A program made the position numbers and the translations under genes. Below, piece by piece: positions 1 through 8,899 of a stretch of 64,000 bases of DNA. The DNA is taken from the NCBI GenBank assembly GCA_965662735.1, contig CBFIIU010000008.1, positions 1 to 64,000 on the forward strand, read 5' to 3'. Source of the DNA: JAYODZ01 sp965662735. Lineage in GTDB: Bacteria > Pseudomonadota > Alphaproteobacteria > RS24. Below the pieces are notes generated by a model. It searched no databases, was not told the DNA's origin, and worked only from the letters and a program-made list of their open reading frames with translations. Each line of letters starts with the position of its first letter. Position 1 is the stretch's first letter.

Positions 1-51
1 TTAGGCCTGCCGCCAGCGTTCGTTCTGAGCCAGGATCAAACTCTCAAGTTT
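1..51 (-). rRNA. rrs: 16S ribosomal RNA, 5' end only
   Basis: Read on the minus strand, the first 51 bases give the conserved 5' end of bacterial 16S rRNA: GAGAGTTTGATCCTGGCTCA, followed by the GAACGCTGGCGGCAGGCCTAA stretch. The gene runs off the left edge, so only about 50 bases are present. The mature 5' end is placed near position 51 by comparison with the known E. coli 16S start and may be off by a few bases. Transcription comes from the promoter at 470-498 through a leader of roughly 410 bases. Confidence 0.95.
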
Positions 52-90
52 GATTCTCGCATCATCACAATTACTTAAAACGTTCAAATA

Positions 91-112
91 TCTACCTACC
101 GAAATAGGTAGA
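91..112 (-). other. Stem-loop in the 16S leader
   Basis: TCTACCTA and TAGGTAGA form a perfect 8-bp stem around a 6-base loop, about 40 bases upstream of the mature 16S 5' end. Position suggests a role in leader processing or antitermination; that is inference. Confidence 0.5.
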
Positions 113-214
113 TGACGAGTTCCCACTCTTTTACTCAGCCAAGGATCAAAGACCCACAGCCAAGATTTGAGTGGCGAAACGCGAACGTCGTTTTGTCATA
201 ATGCGTTATAGTTT

Positions 215-232
215 TGTCAGGATTACCTGACA
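215..232. other. Perfect 18-bp inverted repeat in the rRNA leader
   Basis: TGTCAGG-ATTA-CCTGACA is a perfect palindrome with 7-bp arms and a 4-base centre. In the leader transcript it would fold into a hairpin. It could instead be an operator. The rest of 233-469 shows no gene that I can support. Confidence 0.45.
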
Positions 233-469
233 CGCTAGAACACCGCCGTCCACGTTTCTCTTTCCATATCAACAATGTCAAACAGCACAACTGTTCCACC
301 CAAACCTCCCGAAGATCAACATGCGTCTAACCCTTAAAAGAGCTGACCCACATTGCGGAACATCCGTGGTGGTGGACAGTCCAAACCTTGCGCATTTCGT
401 TTGCCAGAAAGCAAATGACCTAAACACACAAGGCCGAGCCATCGGAGCCATGTCCGACAACGTTCGGGG

Positions 470-498
470 TTTATAGGCGCAGCATTTGGGACTGTCAA
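470..498 (-). promoter_or_regulatory. rRNA operon promoter with A-rich UP-like element
   Basis: On the minus strand there is a perfect -35 box TTGACA (493-498), a 17-base spacer, and TATAAA (470-475). Immediately upstream (about 500-535) lies a run rich in A and T on this strand, of the kind that binds the RNA polymerase alpha subunit as an UP element. It points at the 16S gene, with a predicted transcript start near 463. This is the best promoter match in the window, as expected for an rRNA operon. Confidence 0.85.
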
Positions 499-612
499 AG
501 CATTTTTTTCGAATTTTCTTTTTTTTTAAATATTGCTCGGGACTCGGGCCCAGAAGCGTTGCCGAAAGACGCGCGACTTGACATGTGACACGAATTTTAG
601 TCTTCACATAGA

Positions 613-2274
613 ATGTCAGAATCAGACGATAGGCGCAGAAATCAGCCAATGAACGAGACCGTGGGACAAAACGGAGCACCCACCCAGGCTGGTGCGCTTG
701 AGGGACCCAAAATTGGGGAGGAAAATGTTGGCGGGTTGAGCCCTAGCGCCCTTCCCCGCGACGATATGGGTAACATCATCGGCGACGACATGAGTAAAAG
801 TGTCGGAATCAATAATCAGAAGAGTGAGACAGACAGCCCCGAAGAGGCGAGCCTTTCTCAGGCGCCCGACTTTGTCTCGCGGCGTCTTCGTCGCCGTGTG
901 CGCCAACACCTTTTAAGACTCATTGTTTTTTGTGCCCTTGGTGCCGGAAGCGCTGCATATTTAGCGAATGTGATCCTCGCGCCGGACGATTTTGGGGCCC
1001 GATTGAGTGCTCAGCAAGCGCCGCCAAAGGCCGATTGGGCGCCGCAGTGGCGCAATCTTGCGGCAATGAACCGAGATTTCACAACGCATATCTTAGAGCA
1101 AGGGAGCTCGCTCGCGCAGTTAATGAATGAACAGCAGGTCCCTGCGGCCGAAGCGCAATCGGCTCTCGTTGCTTTGCGCAAGATATTTGATACGCGCTCG
1201 CTCAAGCCCGGCCAAGAAATCCGCTTGTTTTGGGAGGGGCCCGCGGATGACGCATCCGCCCAGCGCCGTTTTGCTGGTTTCGATTTCATCCCACTCCCGC
1301 GGCAACATATCGTTGTCAGACGCCTCGCACGACAAAGCTATGATGCTGTGAATTTTGATCGCCCCCTGACCGATCGTCAGTTTTTTGCAAATACGCTGGT
1401 GGAACGCAGCGTCTATGAGGCCGCACGCGGGGCCGGCTTGGCCCCCATCACAGTGATACGGCTCATTCGGCTGTTTTCTTATAATGTCGATTTCCAGCGC
1501 GATATCCGGGAAGGAGACCGGTTAGAGGTTCTGTATACACGCCGCTTCGATGAAGAAAATAACCTCGCCGAAGAAGGACATATTTTATACGCCGCTCTCA
1601 CAAATAATGGGAAAAGATTGGCGTTTTGGGGCCTCGAAGGCCCCGATGGACGAACTGGCTTCTATGATGAGCAGGGCAAAAGTGCTCAACGGCTTTTGAT
1701 GAAGACACCCGTAGACGGCGCCCGTTTGTCATCGCGCTACGGACGACGGCGTCACCCCATTTTGGGCTATACCCGGATGCATCGTGGGCTTGATTTTGCA
1801 GCCGCCTCGGGAACGCCCATTTATGCCGCTGGTGATGGCACCATCACGCGCATTGGAAAAAATGGCTCTTACGGCAATTATATTCGAATTCGGCATAAAA
1901 ACGGGTTCGAGACCGCCTACGCCCATATGCGTCGTTTTTCAGCAGGATTGAAAAAAGGCAGCCAGGTTCGGCAAGGCGATGTCATTGGCCAAGTGGGCCA
2001 GACGGGCCTCGTTTCCGGTCCGCATTTGCATTACGAAGTCCTGCAAAATGGTAAGCACATTAACCCAGCAACACTCGAATTACCGGCCGCACGGACGCTT
2101 GATCGTGCGAGCATTGACATGCTGGAAACGCAGCGCGCTCAAATCAACGACACCATTCGCATGCTCAGTGCGGCCGATACTGGCCAAACGCGTTTCAGTG
2201 CCTCGACAGTGTCGGCATCCCAGGCCGCCCCGCCCAACCGCGCCCCAGCAACAGACAGGGGCGCCGCGCGATAG
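613..2274 (+). CDS. M23/LytM-family peptidoglycan endopeptidase, membrane anchored
   Basis: This is a cell-envelope peptidase of the M23 (LytM) family, which cuts peptidoglycan cross-bridges or acts as an activator of amidases. It has a charged cytoplasmic N-terminus of about 98 residues, one membrane segment (about 101-122), a middle region resembling the usual LysM/OapA-like linker, and a C-terminal M23 domain (about 365-485). The zinc ligands are visible: H390 and D394 in HRGLDF, and H471/H473 in HLHYE, so it should be active. The start is uncertain. The ATG at 613 has no ribosome binding site, and in-frame ATGs at 649, 765 and 790 are no better. It is divergent from the rRNA promoter and convergent with clpB, with only 5 bases between the stops. 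Confidence 0.85.
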   Translation: MSESDDRRRNQPMNETVGQNGAPTQAGALEGPKIGEENVGGLSPSALPRDDMGNIIGDDMSKSVGINNQKSETDSPEEASLSQAPDFVSRRLRRRVRQHLLRLIVFCALGAGSAAYLANVILAPDDFGARLSAQQAPPKADWAPQWRNLAAMNRDFTTHILEQGSSLAQLMNEQQVPAAEAQSALVALRKIFDTRSLKPGQEIRLFWEGPADDASAQRRFAGFDFIPLPRQHIVVRRLARQSYDAVNFDRPLTDRQFFANTLVERSVYEAARGAGLAPITVIRLIRLFSYNVDFQRDIREGDRLEVLYTRRFDEENNLAEEGHILYAALTNNGKRLAFWGLEGPDGRTGFYDEQGKSAQRLLMKTPVDGARLSSRYGRRRHPILGYTRMHRGLDFAAASGTPIYAAGDGTITRIGKNGSYGNYIRIRHKNGFETAYAHMRRFSAGLKKGSQVRQGDVIGQVGQTGLVSGPHLHYEVLQNGKHINPATLELPAARTLDRASIDMLETQRAQINDTIRMLSAADTGQTRFSASTVSASQAAPPNRAPATDRGAAR

Positions 2275-2279
2275 GCTGA

Positions 2280-4874
2280 TCAATGGACCGCCGTCACCTG
2301 CTCTGAGGGTACCACACGAATATTGTCGGCAATTTGCTCAATGGCCAGATGCGCTCCCTCCGAGATTTCACCCGCAAGAATTTGATCTGCCAGTTGATCC
2401 TGAACATATTTTTGCACGACCCGCTTCAACGGACGTGCGCCATAGACCGGGTCATACCCCCGCTCCGCCAACCACTCGCGCGCGCTATCCCCTAAGGTGA
2501 GCGACAAACCTCGTGCCTGTGCAAGCTTGGCCAAACGGGCCATTTGAATATCCACAATTTCGCCCATCTGCGCGCGCTTTAAGCGCTCAAACAAGATAAT
2601 TTCATCCAACCGATTCAAAAACTCTGGCCGGAAATGCGTCCGAACTTCCTCCATCACAAGCTCACGCACCTCTTCAACATCCGCGCCCTCTTCTTGCCCT
2701 GCCAAGTGATGCGACCCCAAATTGGAGGTCATGATAATGAGTGTATTTCGAAAGTCGACCGTGCGCCCCTGTCCATCGGTCAAGCGACCATCATCCAAAA
2801 CCTGTAAGAGAATATTAAACACATCGGTATGGGCCTTTTCGACTTCGTCGAAAAGCACCACTTGGTAAGGCCGCCGTCGAATAGCCTCGGTCAAGGCGCC
2901 TCCCTCATCATAGCCCACATAGCCAGGAGGCGCGCCAACCAAACGCGAGACGGAATGTTTCTCCATGTATTCTGACATATCGAGCCGGCAAATCGCCCCC
3001 TCATCATCAAACAAAAACTCCGCCAACGCCTTGGTCAGCTCGGTCTTGCCGACACCTGTTGGTCCCAAAAACAGAAACGATCCAATGGGGCGTGACGGGT
3101 CTTGCAATCCCGCTCGAGCCCGTCGCACCGCTTTTGACACAGCTGAGATCGCCGGGTGCTGCCCAACAACACGGCGATGCAAGGCGTCTTCCATATTCAA
3201 TAATTTCTGACGCTCGCCCTCCAACATTTTTTCAACGGGCACTCCGGTCCAGCGCGATACAACAGAAGCGATATGATCTTCATTCACCACTTCTTCCAAC
3301 ATGGGTTGCGTATCGGTATCGGCCTCAGATGCGGCAAGCTTCTTTTCAAGATCTGGAATAATCCCATAAGCCAGCTCGCTGGCGCGCTCCAGCTCACCCC
3401 GGCGTTGCACCTGGTCCAACTCAACCCGCGCCGCCTCGAGCATTTCTTTCACTTTTTGCGTGTCGGACAGCCGATCTTTTTCGCTTTGCCAGCGCGTCAT
3501 TAAGGTTGCCATTTTTTCTTCAAGCTGCGCCAACTCAAGTTCCAATTTTTCCAGACGATCCATTGAACCTTTGTCGGTTTCTTTGGTAAGCGCCGCCCGC
3601 TCAATTTTTAATTGGATAATCCGCCGATCTAATTCATCGAGCTCTTCTGGCTTGCTATCCACCTGCATACGGATCCGGCTCGCTGCTTCATCCACCAGAT
3701 CAATCGCCTTATCTGGCAAGAACCGATCGGTGATATAGCGATTAGACAAATGCGCAGCAGCAACAATCGCCGCATCCGAGATGCGCACACCATGATGCAC
3801 TTCGTATTTCTCTTTCAAGCCTCGCAAAATGGAAACCGTGTCTTCAACGGTTGGCTCTTCAACAAAAACCGGCTGGAACCGTCGCGCCAATGCGGCATCT
3901 TTCTCTACATGCTTACGATATTCATCAAGCGTAGTGGCTCCAATACAATGCAATTCGCCGCGCGCCAAAGCAGGCTTTAGAAGATTGGATGCATCCATTG
4001 CCCCATCGCTAGCCCCGGCGCCCACCAATGTATGCATTTCATCGATGAACAGGATCACGCCGCCTTCTGCGGAAGAGACTTCTTGCAAAACCGATTTCAA
4101 GCGCTCTTCAAACTCGCCCCGATACTTCGCGCCGGCAATCAAGGCGCCCATATCGAGGGACATTAGCCGCTTATTCTTCAAGCTCTCCGGCACATCCCCA
4201 TCAATAATTCTCAAAGCAAGCCCCTCAGCAATTGCTGTCTTACCGACCCCCGGCTCACCGATGAGTACGGGATTATTTTTGGTTCTCCGCGACAACACTT
4301 GCATTGTACGACGAATTTCTTCATCGCGTCCGATCACCGGATCGAGCTTGCCCGATTGCGCTTCGGCGGTGAGGTCGCGTGCATATTTTTCGAGGGCTTG
4401 ATATTGATCTTCTGCGGACGCAGAGTCAGCAGTGCGCCCTTGCCGGATGGCGGCAATTGCTCGATCAAGCGCCTCTGGATACAGGCCAGCTTCAGTTAGA
4501 ATTTTGCTGGCCTCATTTTTCGACGCCATAAGAGACTGAAGCAAGCGCTCCGTCGTGACAAATTGGTCGCCGTCTTTTTGAGCATTTTCCTGTGCGGCCG
4601 ATAATAGCTTGGCGAACTCCGTGGCAATCGTCATTTGGGCGGCATCGCCCGTGACTTGCGGTAATTTTCTCAAGGCCATGTCGGTTTTTTCGCGGATCTC
4701 GACAGGCTGACCGCCACTCGAAACGATCAGTTGCAAGGGTAATCCTTGATGATCATCTATCATTGCTTTGAGAAGATGAATGACCTCAATCCGTTGATGC
4801 GACTGATTGAGCGCCACCGCCTGCGCAGCTTGAACATAACCCCGCGCTTTATCGGTAAATTTACTGAGTTCCAT
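2280..4874 (-). CDS. clpB: ATP-dependent chaperone ClpB
   Basis: ClpB is the Hsp100 disaggregase that works with DnaK to rescue aggregated proteins in the cytoplasm. The protein is about 864 residues, a normal length. In order it has the double Clp_N repeat, AAA+ domain 1 (Walker A GEPGVGKT near residue 205), the coiled-coil middle domain (rich in E, L, K and R, about 410-530), AAA+ domain 2 (GPTGVGKT near 605) and the small D2 domain. I chose the ATG at 4874 because GGAG lies six bases upstream and the product then begins MELSKFTDKARG, as in other ClpBs; a TTG at 4886 is the alternative. Heat-shock control by RpoH is likely from the family. A CTTG/CCCATAT pair at 4911-4936 resembles a sigma-32 site, but the spacing is short. 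Confidence 0.96.
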   Translation of the reverse strand: MELSKFTDKARGYVQAAQAVALNQSHQRIEVIHLLKAMIDDHQGLPLQLIVSSGGQPVEIREKTDMALRKLPQVTGDAAQMTIATEFAKLLSAAQENAQKDGDQFVTTERLLQSLMASKNEASKILTEAGLYPEALDRAIAAIRQGRTADSASAEDQYQALEKYARDLTAEAQSGKLDPVIGRDEEIRRTMQVLSRRTKNNPVLIGEPGVGKTAIAEGLALRIIDGDVPESLKNKRLMSLDMGALIAGAKYRGEFEERLKSVLQEVSSAEGGVILFIDEMHTLVGAGASDGAMDASNLLKPALARGELHCIGATTLDEYRKHVEKDAALARRFQPVFVEEPTVEDTVSILRGLKEKYEVHHGVRISDAAIVAAAHLSNRYITDRFLPDKAIDLVDEAASRIRMQVDSKPEELDELDRRIIQLKIERAALTKETDKGSMDRLEKLELELAQLEEKMATLMTRWQSEKDRLSDTQKVKEMLEAARVELDQVQRRGELERASELAYGIIPDLEKKLAASEADTDTQPMLEEVVNEDHIASVVSRWTGVPVEKMLEGERQKLLNMEDALHRRVVGQHPAISAVSKAVRRARAGLQDPSRPIGSFLFLGPTGVGKTELTKALAEFLFDDEGAICRLDMSEYMEKHSVSRLVGAPPGYVGYDEGGALTEAIRRRPYQVVLFDEVEKAHTDVFNILLQVLDDGRLTDGQGRTVDFRNTLIIMTSNLGSHHLAGQEEGADVEEVRELVMEEVRTHFRPEFLNRLDEIILFERLKRAQMGEIVDIQMARLAKLAQARGLSLTLGDSAREWLAERGYDPVYGARPLKRVVQKYVQDQLADQILAGEISEGAHLAIEQIADNIRVVPSEQVTAVH

Positions 4875-5012
4875 TCGTGTCTCCAATATGCCCGAAGAGC
4901 GTTATTAAGACTTATATGGGAAGCCCATTGCGCAAGCACAATGGGGGTCTTCAGTTTTTAAGCTTGCTCGTTATAAAACGTCTTTGATAGCCGACCTGCG
5001 GCGCGATCGTGA

Positions 5013-5540
5013 TTATTCGCCAACCACACTTTCGAGATCGGTGGCGTCAACAGGATCATTTTTTGGTTCCTTACGACGCAACGGCCCGCGACGACGTCCG
5101 GAGCGAACGGCGCGCCCACCGTCTTCTGACGCGACAACCGTTTCATCCTCGGCAGGAGCCTCGTCCTCTTCAGACACATTGTTACGGCGTAGCACCAAGG
5201 GTTCAACAATTTCGCCCGCGAGATCACCACCGATTTCATCTGACCCGTCATCGATGCCCGTCAAGTCTGCGCCCTCGATGTCTTGGTCGTCCTCGCCCTG
5301 ACTGATATCCGTGCGCACCAACTGGTTGCTCAACATAATGCGGTAATAATGTTCGGCGTGCTGAAGATAATTTTCTGCAGCTATTCGATCGCCCGATGCC
5401 TGTGCGTCGCGGGCAAGCGTTTGGTATTTATCGAAGACCTGATTGGCCGTTCCCCGAACCCGGACATCCGGACCATTACTATCATAGCTTCTATTCGCTG
5501 GATTTGACTGACGTCTTCCGCGGCCACGCGTACGTTTCAT
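5013..5540 (-). CDS. DUF4167 domain protein, possible RNA-binding
   Basis: This 175-residue protein has an Arg/Gly-rich start (MKRTRGRGRRQ) followed by the DUF4167 core (about 20-85), which includes GTANQVFDKYQTLARDAQASG and AENYLQHAEHYYRI. The rest is acidic and disordered, ending in an R-rich patch (RSGRRRGPLRRKEPK). The function is unknown. The domain is characteristic of alphaproteobacteria and usually sits between prmC and clpB, as here. The arginine-rich ends suggest nucleic-acid binding, which is only an inference. A GAGGA ribosome binding site lies seven bases before the ATG. Confidence 0.85.
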   Translation of the reverse strand: MKRTRGRGRRQSNPANRSYDSNGPDVRVRGTANQVFDKYQTLARDAQASGDRIAAENYLQHAEHYYRIMLSNQLVRTDISQGEDDQDIEGADLTGIDDGSDEIGGDLAGEIVEPLVLRRNNVSEEDEAPAEDETVVASEDGGRAVRSGRRRGPLRRKEPKNDPVDATDLESVVGE

Positions 5541-5809
5541 TTATTTTTCCTCTTATCTGCCAGAAAAATCCAACAGTGCCGGATGACGCCGACAGCATGT
5601 GATCATCATTAAAATTATTTGCTAACCCATCAATTGCCAGGGCGTCTCGGATTTGAGGTCCACTGAAATTGACGACCATCGAAAACCCTGTTTTCGACGT
5701 AGGCGCACACTACCCAAATTCATTTTACTTTTCAAACATCTTTTTTAGCTTTCATAAAGTTTAAAAGAGGAGGAAAATGACCCTTTCAAAGGATGAAGCG
5801 ACAGTCGTC

Positions 5810-6715
5810 CTATCGGGCGATGGCACGGTAGCGCCCCCGGACAACACGAGCGCGATCGGTTAAGTCCTTCACGATATCGATGTCTCCATATCCTGCGTCG
5901 GCAAAAATCTGCATCACCTCATCTTCCTGCCCCAACCCGATCTCGCACACCAACCACCCGCCCGCTTTGATATAGGCAACAGATCGCGGAACGATGACCT
6001 CATAGGCGGACAAGCCCGTCCGTCCGGCAAACAAAGCACGGACTGGATCAAATTTCGCCACCTCGGGCATCAATGTGCGGCGATCTGAGATCGGAATATA
6101 GGGAGGGTTCGACAAGATAACGTCAAATGCATGTCGATGTGAGGGGCTGAGCGGATCAAACCAATTGCCGTGTCGAAAAAATACCCGCTCATCCACGCCC
6201 AGCCGGGCCGCATTAATGCGCGCCATCCGAACAGCACGGGCTTGCACATCTACGCCGACGCCCGACCAATTCGGCAATTGGCGCATGGCCGCAATCAGCA
6301 AACACCCGCTTCCGGTTCCGAGATCAAGTATCTGACCCGATTGCGACGCAGGCAATTGGTGCGCCACATTGAGCACCGCCTCAACCAATGTTTCACTATC
6401 TGGCCGCGGATCAAGTGTTGAGGTATCAATGAGATAGTCGGCATCATAGAAGCTGCGCCGACCCGTAATACGGGCCACCGGCTCACGACCGACACGGCGG
6501 TCCAGCACGCGCTCATATGCCCGTATTTGAGACCCATTTAAGAGGTGATCGGGCGACGCCAGAATGTCGTTATGACGCGTTCCACTGATAAACTGCAATA
6601 ACAGACGCGCGTCGAGGGCGGCACCTTCAATGCCTGCGGCCTGCAATCGCGCCCGCCCATGCTTTAGCGCCTGCGCGAGCGAAAGAGACCGATCCGCTTG
6701 CGACGGCTTAGCCAT
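5810..6715 (-). CDS. prmC: Peptide chain release factor N5-glutamine methyltransferase
   Basis: PrmC uses S-adenosylmethionine to methylate the glutamine of the GGQ motif in release factors, raising termination efficiency. The 301-residue protein has an N-terminal helical substrate-binding domain and a Rossmann methyltransferase domain. The SAM motif DLGTGSGCLL is at 131-140 and the catalytic NPPY at 203-206. It overlaps the end of prfA by 8 bases, so it is translated together with its substrate's gene. A 269-base gap separates it from the next gene; the only feature I see there is a purine-rich AGAGGAGG on the plus strand at 5766-5773. Confidence 0.95.
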   Translation of the reverse strand: MAKPSQADRSLSLAQALKHGRARLQAAGIEGAALDARLLLQFISGTRHNDILASPDHLLNGSQIRAYERVLDRRVGREPVARITGRRSFYDADYLIDTSTLDPRPDSETLVEAVLNVAHQLPASQSGQILDLGTGSGCLLIAAMRQLPNWSGVGVDVQARAVRMARINAARLGVDERVFFRHGNWFDPLSPSHRHAFDVILSNPPYIPISDRRTLMPEVAKFDPVRALFAGRTGLSAYEVIVPRSVAYIKAGGWLVCEIGLGQEDEVMQIFADAGYGDIDIVKDLTDRARVVRGRYRAIAR

Positions 6716-7778
6716 CCCCAGTCGCGCTCAAGCGACGCAATTGGTCTTCACTGATGAGGCTGTCAATTAACTCGCCTAGCGCCTCGCCCGCCAAAACCTT
6801 GTCCAACTTGTGCAATGTGAGATTGATCCGATGATCGGTGACCCGACCTTGCGGATAATTATAAGTTCGAATTCGTTCCGACCGGTCTCCAGTTCCTACT
6901 TGAGACTTTCGATCGGCGGCTCGTTGGCTCTCCGCACGTTCACGTTCCGCTTCAAATAAACGCGCGCGTAGCACCTTCAGCGCCTTCGCCTTATTTTTAT
7001 GCTGTGATTTTTCATCTTGCTGGGACACCACAATGCCCGTCGGAATATGCGTAATCCGAACCGCACTATCTGTTGTATTCACCGATTGTCCGCCTGGACC
7101 ACTGGCGCGAAACACGTCAATGCGGAGATCCTTGTCCTCAATCACAATATCCACTTCTTCGGGCTCAGGCATAACGGCAACAGTCGCTGCAGAGGTATGA
7201 ATGCGCCCACTGCTCTCTGTCTCTGGCACACGCTGAACACGATGGACACCACTTTCAAATTTCAATCCCGCAAAGACCCCGACGCCGCGCACTGAGGCGA
7301 TAATTTCTTTAAAGCCTCCTACGTCGCCTTCTGACGTCGAAATGATCTCAACTTTCCATTCCCTCAGATCTGCGTAACGTTGATACATGCGGAACAAATC
7401 GCCCGCGAATAAAGCGGCTTCATCTCCTCCCGTACCCGCACGAATTTCCAAAATAACGTCAAGACGGTCGGCCGCATCACGTGGCAAAAGTAATATTTGC
7501 AACTCATGTTCAAGGTCTGGCAGGCGTTCGTATAAATCTGGCAACTCGACCTCCGCCAGAGCAGCCATTTCCTTGTCATCACTTTCGAAGAGTGTTTCAA
7601 GGTCGGCAATTTCTCCCACCAAAGAGCGATAGCGGACAATCACTTTGACGATGGGATCAATTTCCGCAAACTCTTTCGATAGAGAAACGAACCTCTCAGC
7701 CGGACAGTCGCGGCTCATTTCATCTTGAATTTTTTTCGCACGCTCAAGAATGGCGTCGAGACGATCCTGGGGAAGCAT
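6708..7778 (-). CDS. prfA: Peptide chain release factor 1
   Basis: RF1 recognises UAA and UAG stop codons and triggers peptide release on the ribosome. At 356 residues it is full length. The GGQ motif is at 229-231 in SGPGGQSVNTTDSAVR, and its glutamine is the target of PrmC. The stop-codon tripeptide position reads PET (185-187), at the place where bacterial RF1 has PxT, which separates it from RF2 (SPF). It starts two bases after the ispG stop and overlaps prmC, so ispG-prfA-prmC is probably one transcript. Confidence 0.96.
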   Translation of the reverse strand: MLPQDRLDAILERAKKIQDEMSRDCPAERFVSLSKEFAEIDPIVKVIVRYRSLVGEIADLETLFESDDKEMAALAEVELPDLYERLPDLEHELQILLLPRDAADRLDVILEIRAGTGGDEAALFAGDLFRMYQRYADLREWKVEIISTSEGDVGGFKEIIASVRGVGVFAGLKFESGVHRVQRVPETESSGRIHTSAATVAVMPEPEEVDIVIEDKDLRIDVFRASGPGGQSVNTTDSAVRITHIPTGIVVSQQDEKSQHKNKAKALKVLRARLFEAERERAESQRAADRKSQVGTGDRSERIRTYNYPQGRVTDHRINLTLHKLDKVLAGEALGELIDSLISEDQLRRLSATGDG

Positions 7779-7780
7779 GT

Positions 7781-8893
7781 TTAATCTCTTTTCTTCTGAT
7801 CCGCTTGACGTTTCTCAGATACACGCTTTTCCACGAGTTCAACCAAATGATCGACCATTTCTTCATGCGGCAATTTATGGTTGGGGCGCCCGTCAATGTA
7901 AACCATACCTTGACCATTGCCGCCGCCAGTAAACCCAATTTCCGTTTCGCGCGCTTCCCCTGGCCCATTCACAACGCACCCAATAACCGACAAGGTTACT
8001 GGCTCCGCAATATGCGCCAAGCGTTTCTCGAGATCCGACACGGTCTTGATCACGTCATATCCCTGACGGGCACATGACGGGCACGAGATAATCGTGACAC
8101 CGCGATGTCGCAGACCTAACGACTTTAAAATTTCAAAGCCCACACGCACTTCCTCAACAGGATCCGCCGATAACGAGACGCGCAACGTATCGCCTATGCC
8201 GGACCAGAGGAGCGCGCCAAGACCGATCGACGATTTCACCGACCCACTCGACAATCCGCCAGCTTCAGTAATTCCGACATGCAAGGGACAATCGAGGGCT
8301 TGGGATAATTGTTGGTAGGCGGCAACCGACAGGAACACATCCGAGGCCTTCACGCTGATCTTATAATTCCGAAAATCATGATTTTCGAGTATCTCTGCAT
8401 GATAAAGAGCACTCGCTACCATCGCTTCAGGACAGGGCTCCCCATATTCCTCGAGCAAATGTCGCTCAAGCGATCCGGCATTGACGCCAATGCGGATCGA
8501 ACAACCATGGTCTTTCGCCGCTTGCACCACATCGCGCACGCGGGCCGCATCCCCAATATTGCCAGGATTGATCCGCAGGCAGGCAGCGCCCGCCTCCGCC
8601 GCCTCAATTGCGCGCTGATAGTGAAAATGGATATCGGCGACAATCGGTACATGCGCCGAAGCCACGATCTCTTTCAACGCTTTGGTCGAGGCCGCATCCG
8701 GACAGGAAACGCGTACGATATCTGCACCCGCTTGTTCGAGCGCATGAACCTGCGCGGTCGTGGCTGCAATATCATGGGTTGGGGTGTTGGTCATCGACTG
8801 CACAGCAATCGGTGCATCGCCCCCGACAGGAACATGCCCTACCATAATTTGCCGCGTCTTCCGGCGTTCAATATGTCTCCAAGGTCTAATCAT
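7781..8893 (-). CDS. ispG: 4-hydroxy-3-methylbut-2-enyl diphosphate synthase
   Basis: IspG is the penultimate enzyme of the MEP isoprenoid pathway. It reductively converts MEcPP to HMBPP using a 4Fe-4S cluster. The 370-residue protein has a TIM barrel followed by the cluster domain, with ligands C271 and C274 (SCPSCARQGYDV), C306 (GCVVNGPGEA) and E313. These match the E. coli positions almost exactly. No ribosome binding site is obvious before the ATG at 8893, which lies six bases after the preceding gene's stop, so translation is probably coupled. It supplies precursors for the ubiquinone made with help from ubiG, coq4 and coq7 in this window. Confidence 0.96.
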   Translation of the reverse strand: MIRPWRHIERRKTRQIMVGHVPVGGDAPIAVQSMTNTPTHDIAATTAQVHALEQAGADIVRVSCPDAASTKALKEIVASAHVPIVADIHFHYQRAIEAAEAGAACLRINPGNIGDAARVRDVVQAAKDHGCSIRIGVNAGSLERHLLEEYGEPCPEAMVASALYHAEILENHDFRNYKISVKASDVFLSVAAYQQLSQALDCPLHVGITEAGGLSSGSVKSSIGLGALLWSGIGDTLRVSLSADPVEEVRVGFEILKSLGLRHRGVTIISCPSCARQGYDVIKTVSDLEKRLAHIAEPVTLSVIGCVVNGPGEARETEIGFTGGGNGQGMVYIDGRPNHKLPHEEMVDHLVELVEKRVSEKRQADQKKRD

Positions 8894-8899
8894 GCTGGG

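Noticed and set aside
4911..4936. Sigma-32 promoter for clpB (CTTG ... CCCATAT)
   Set aside because: The boxes are present but the spacing is several bases shorter than the consensus, so I did not list it as a promoter.
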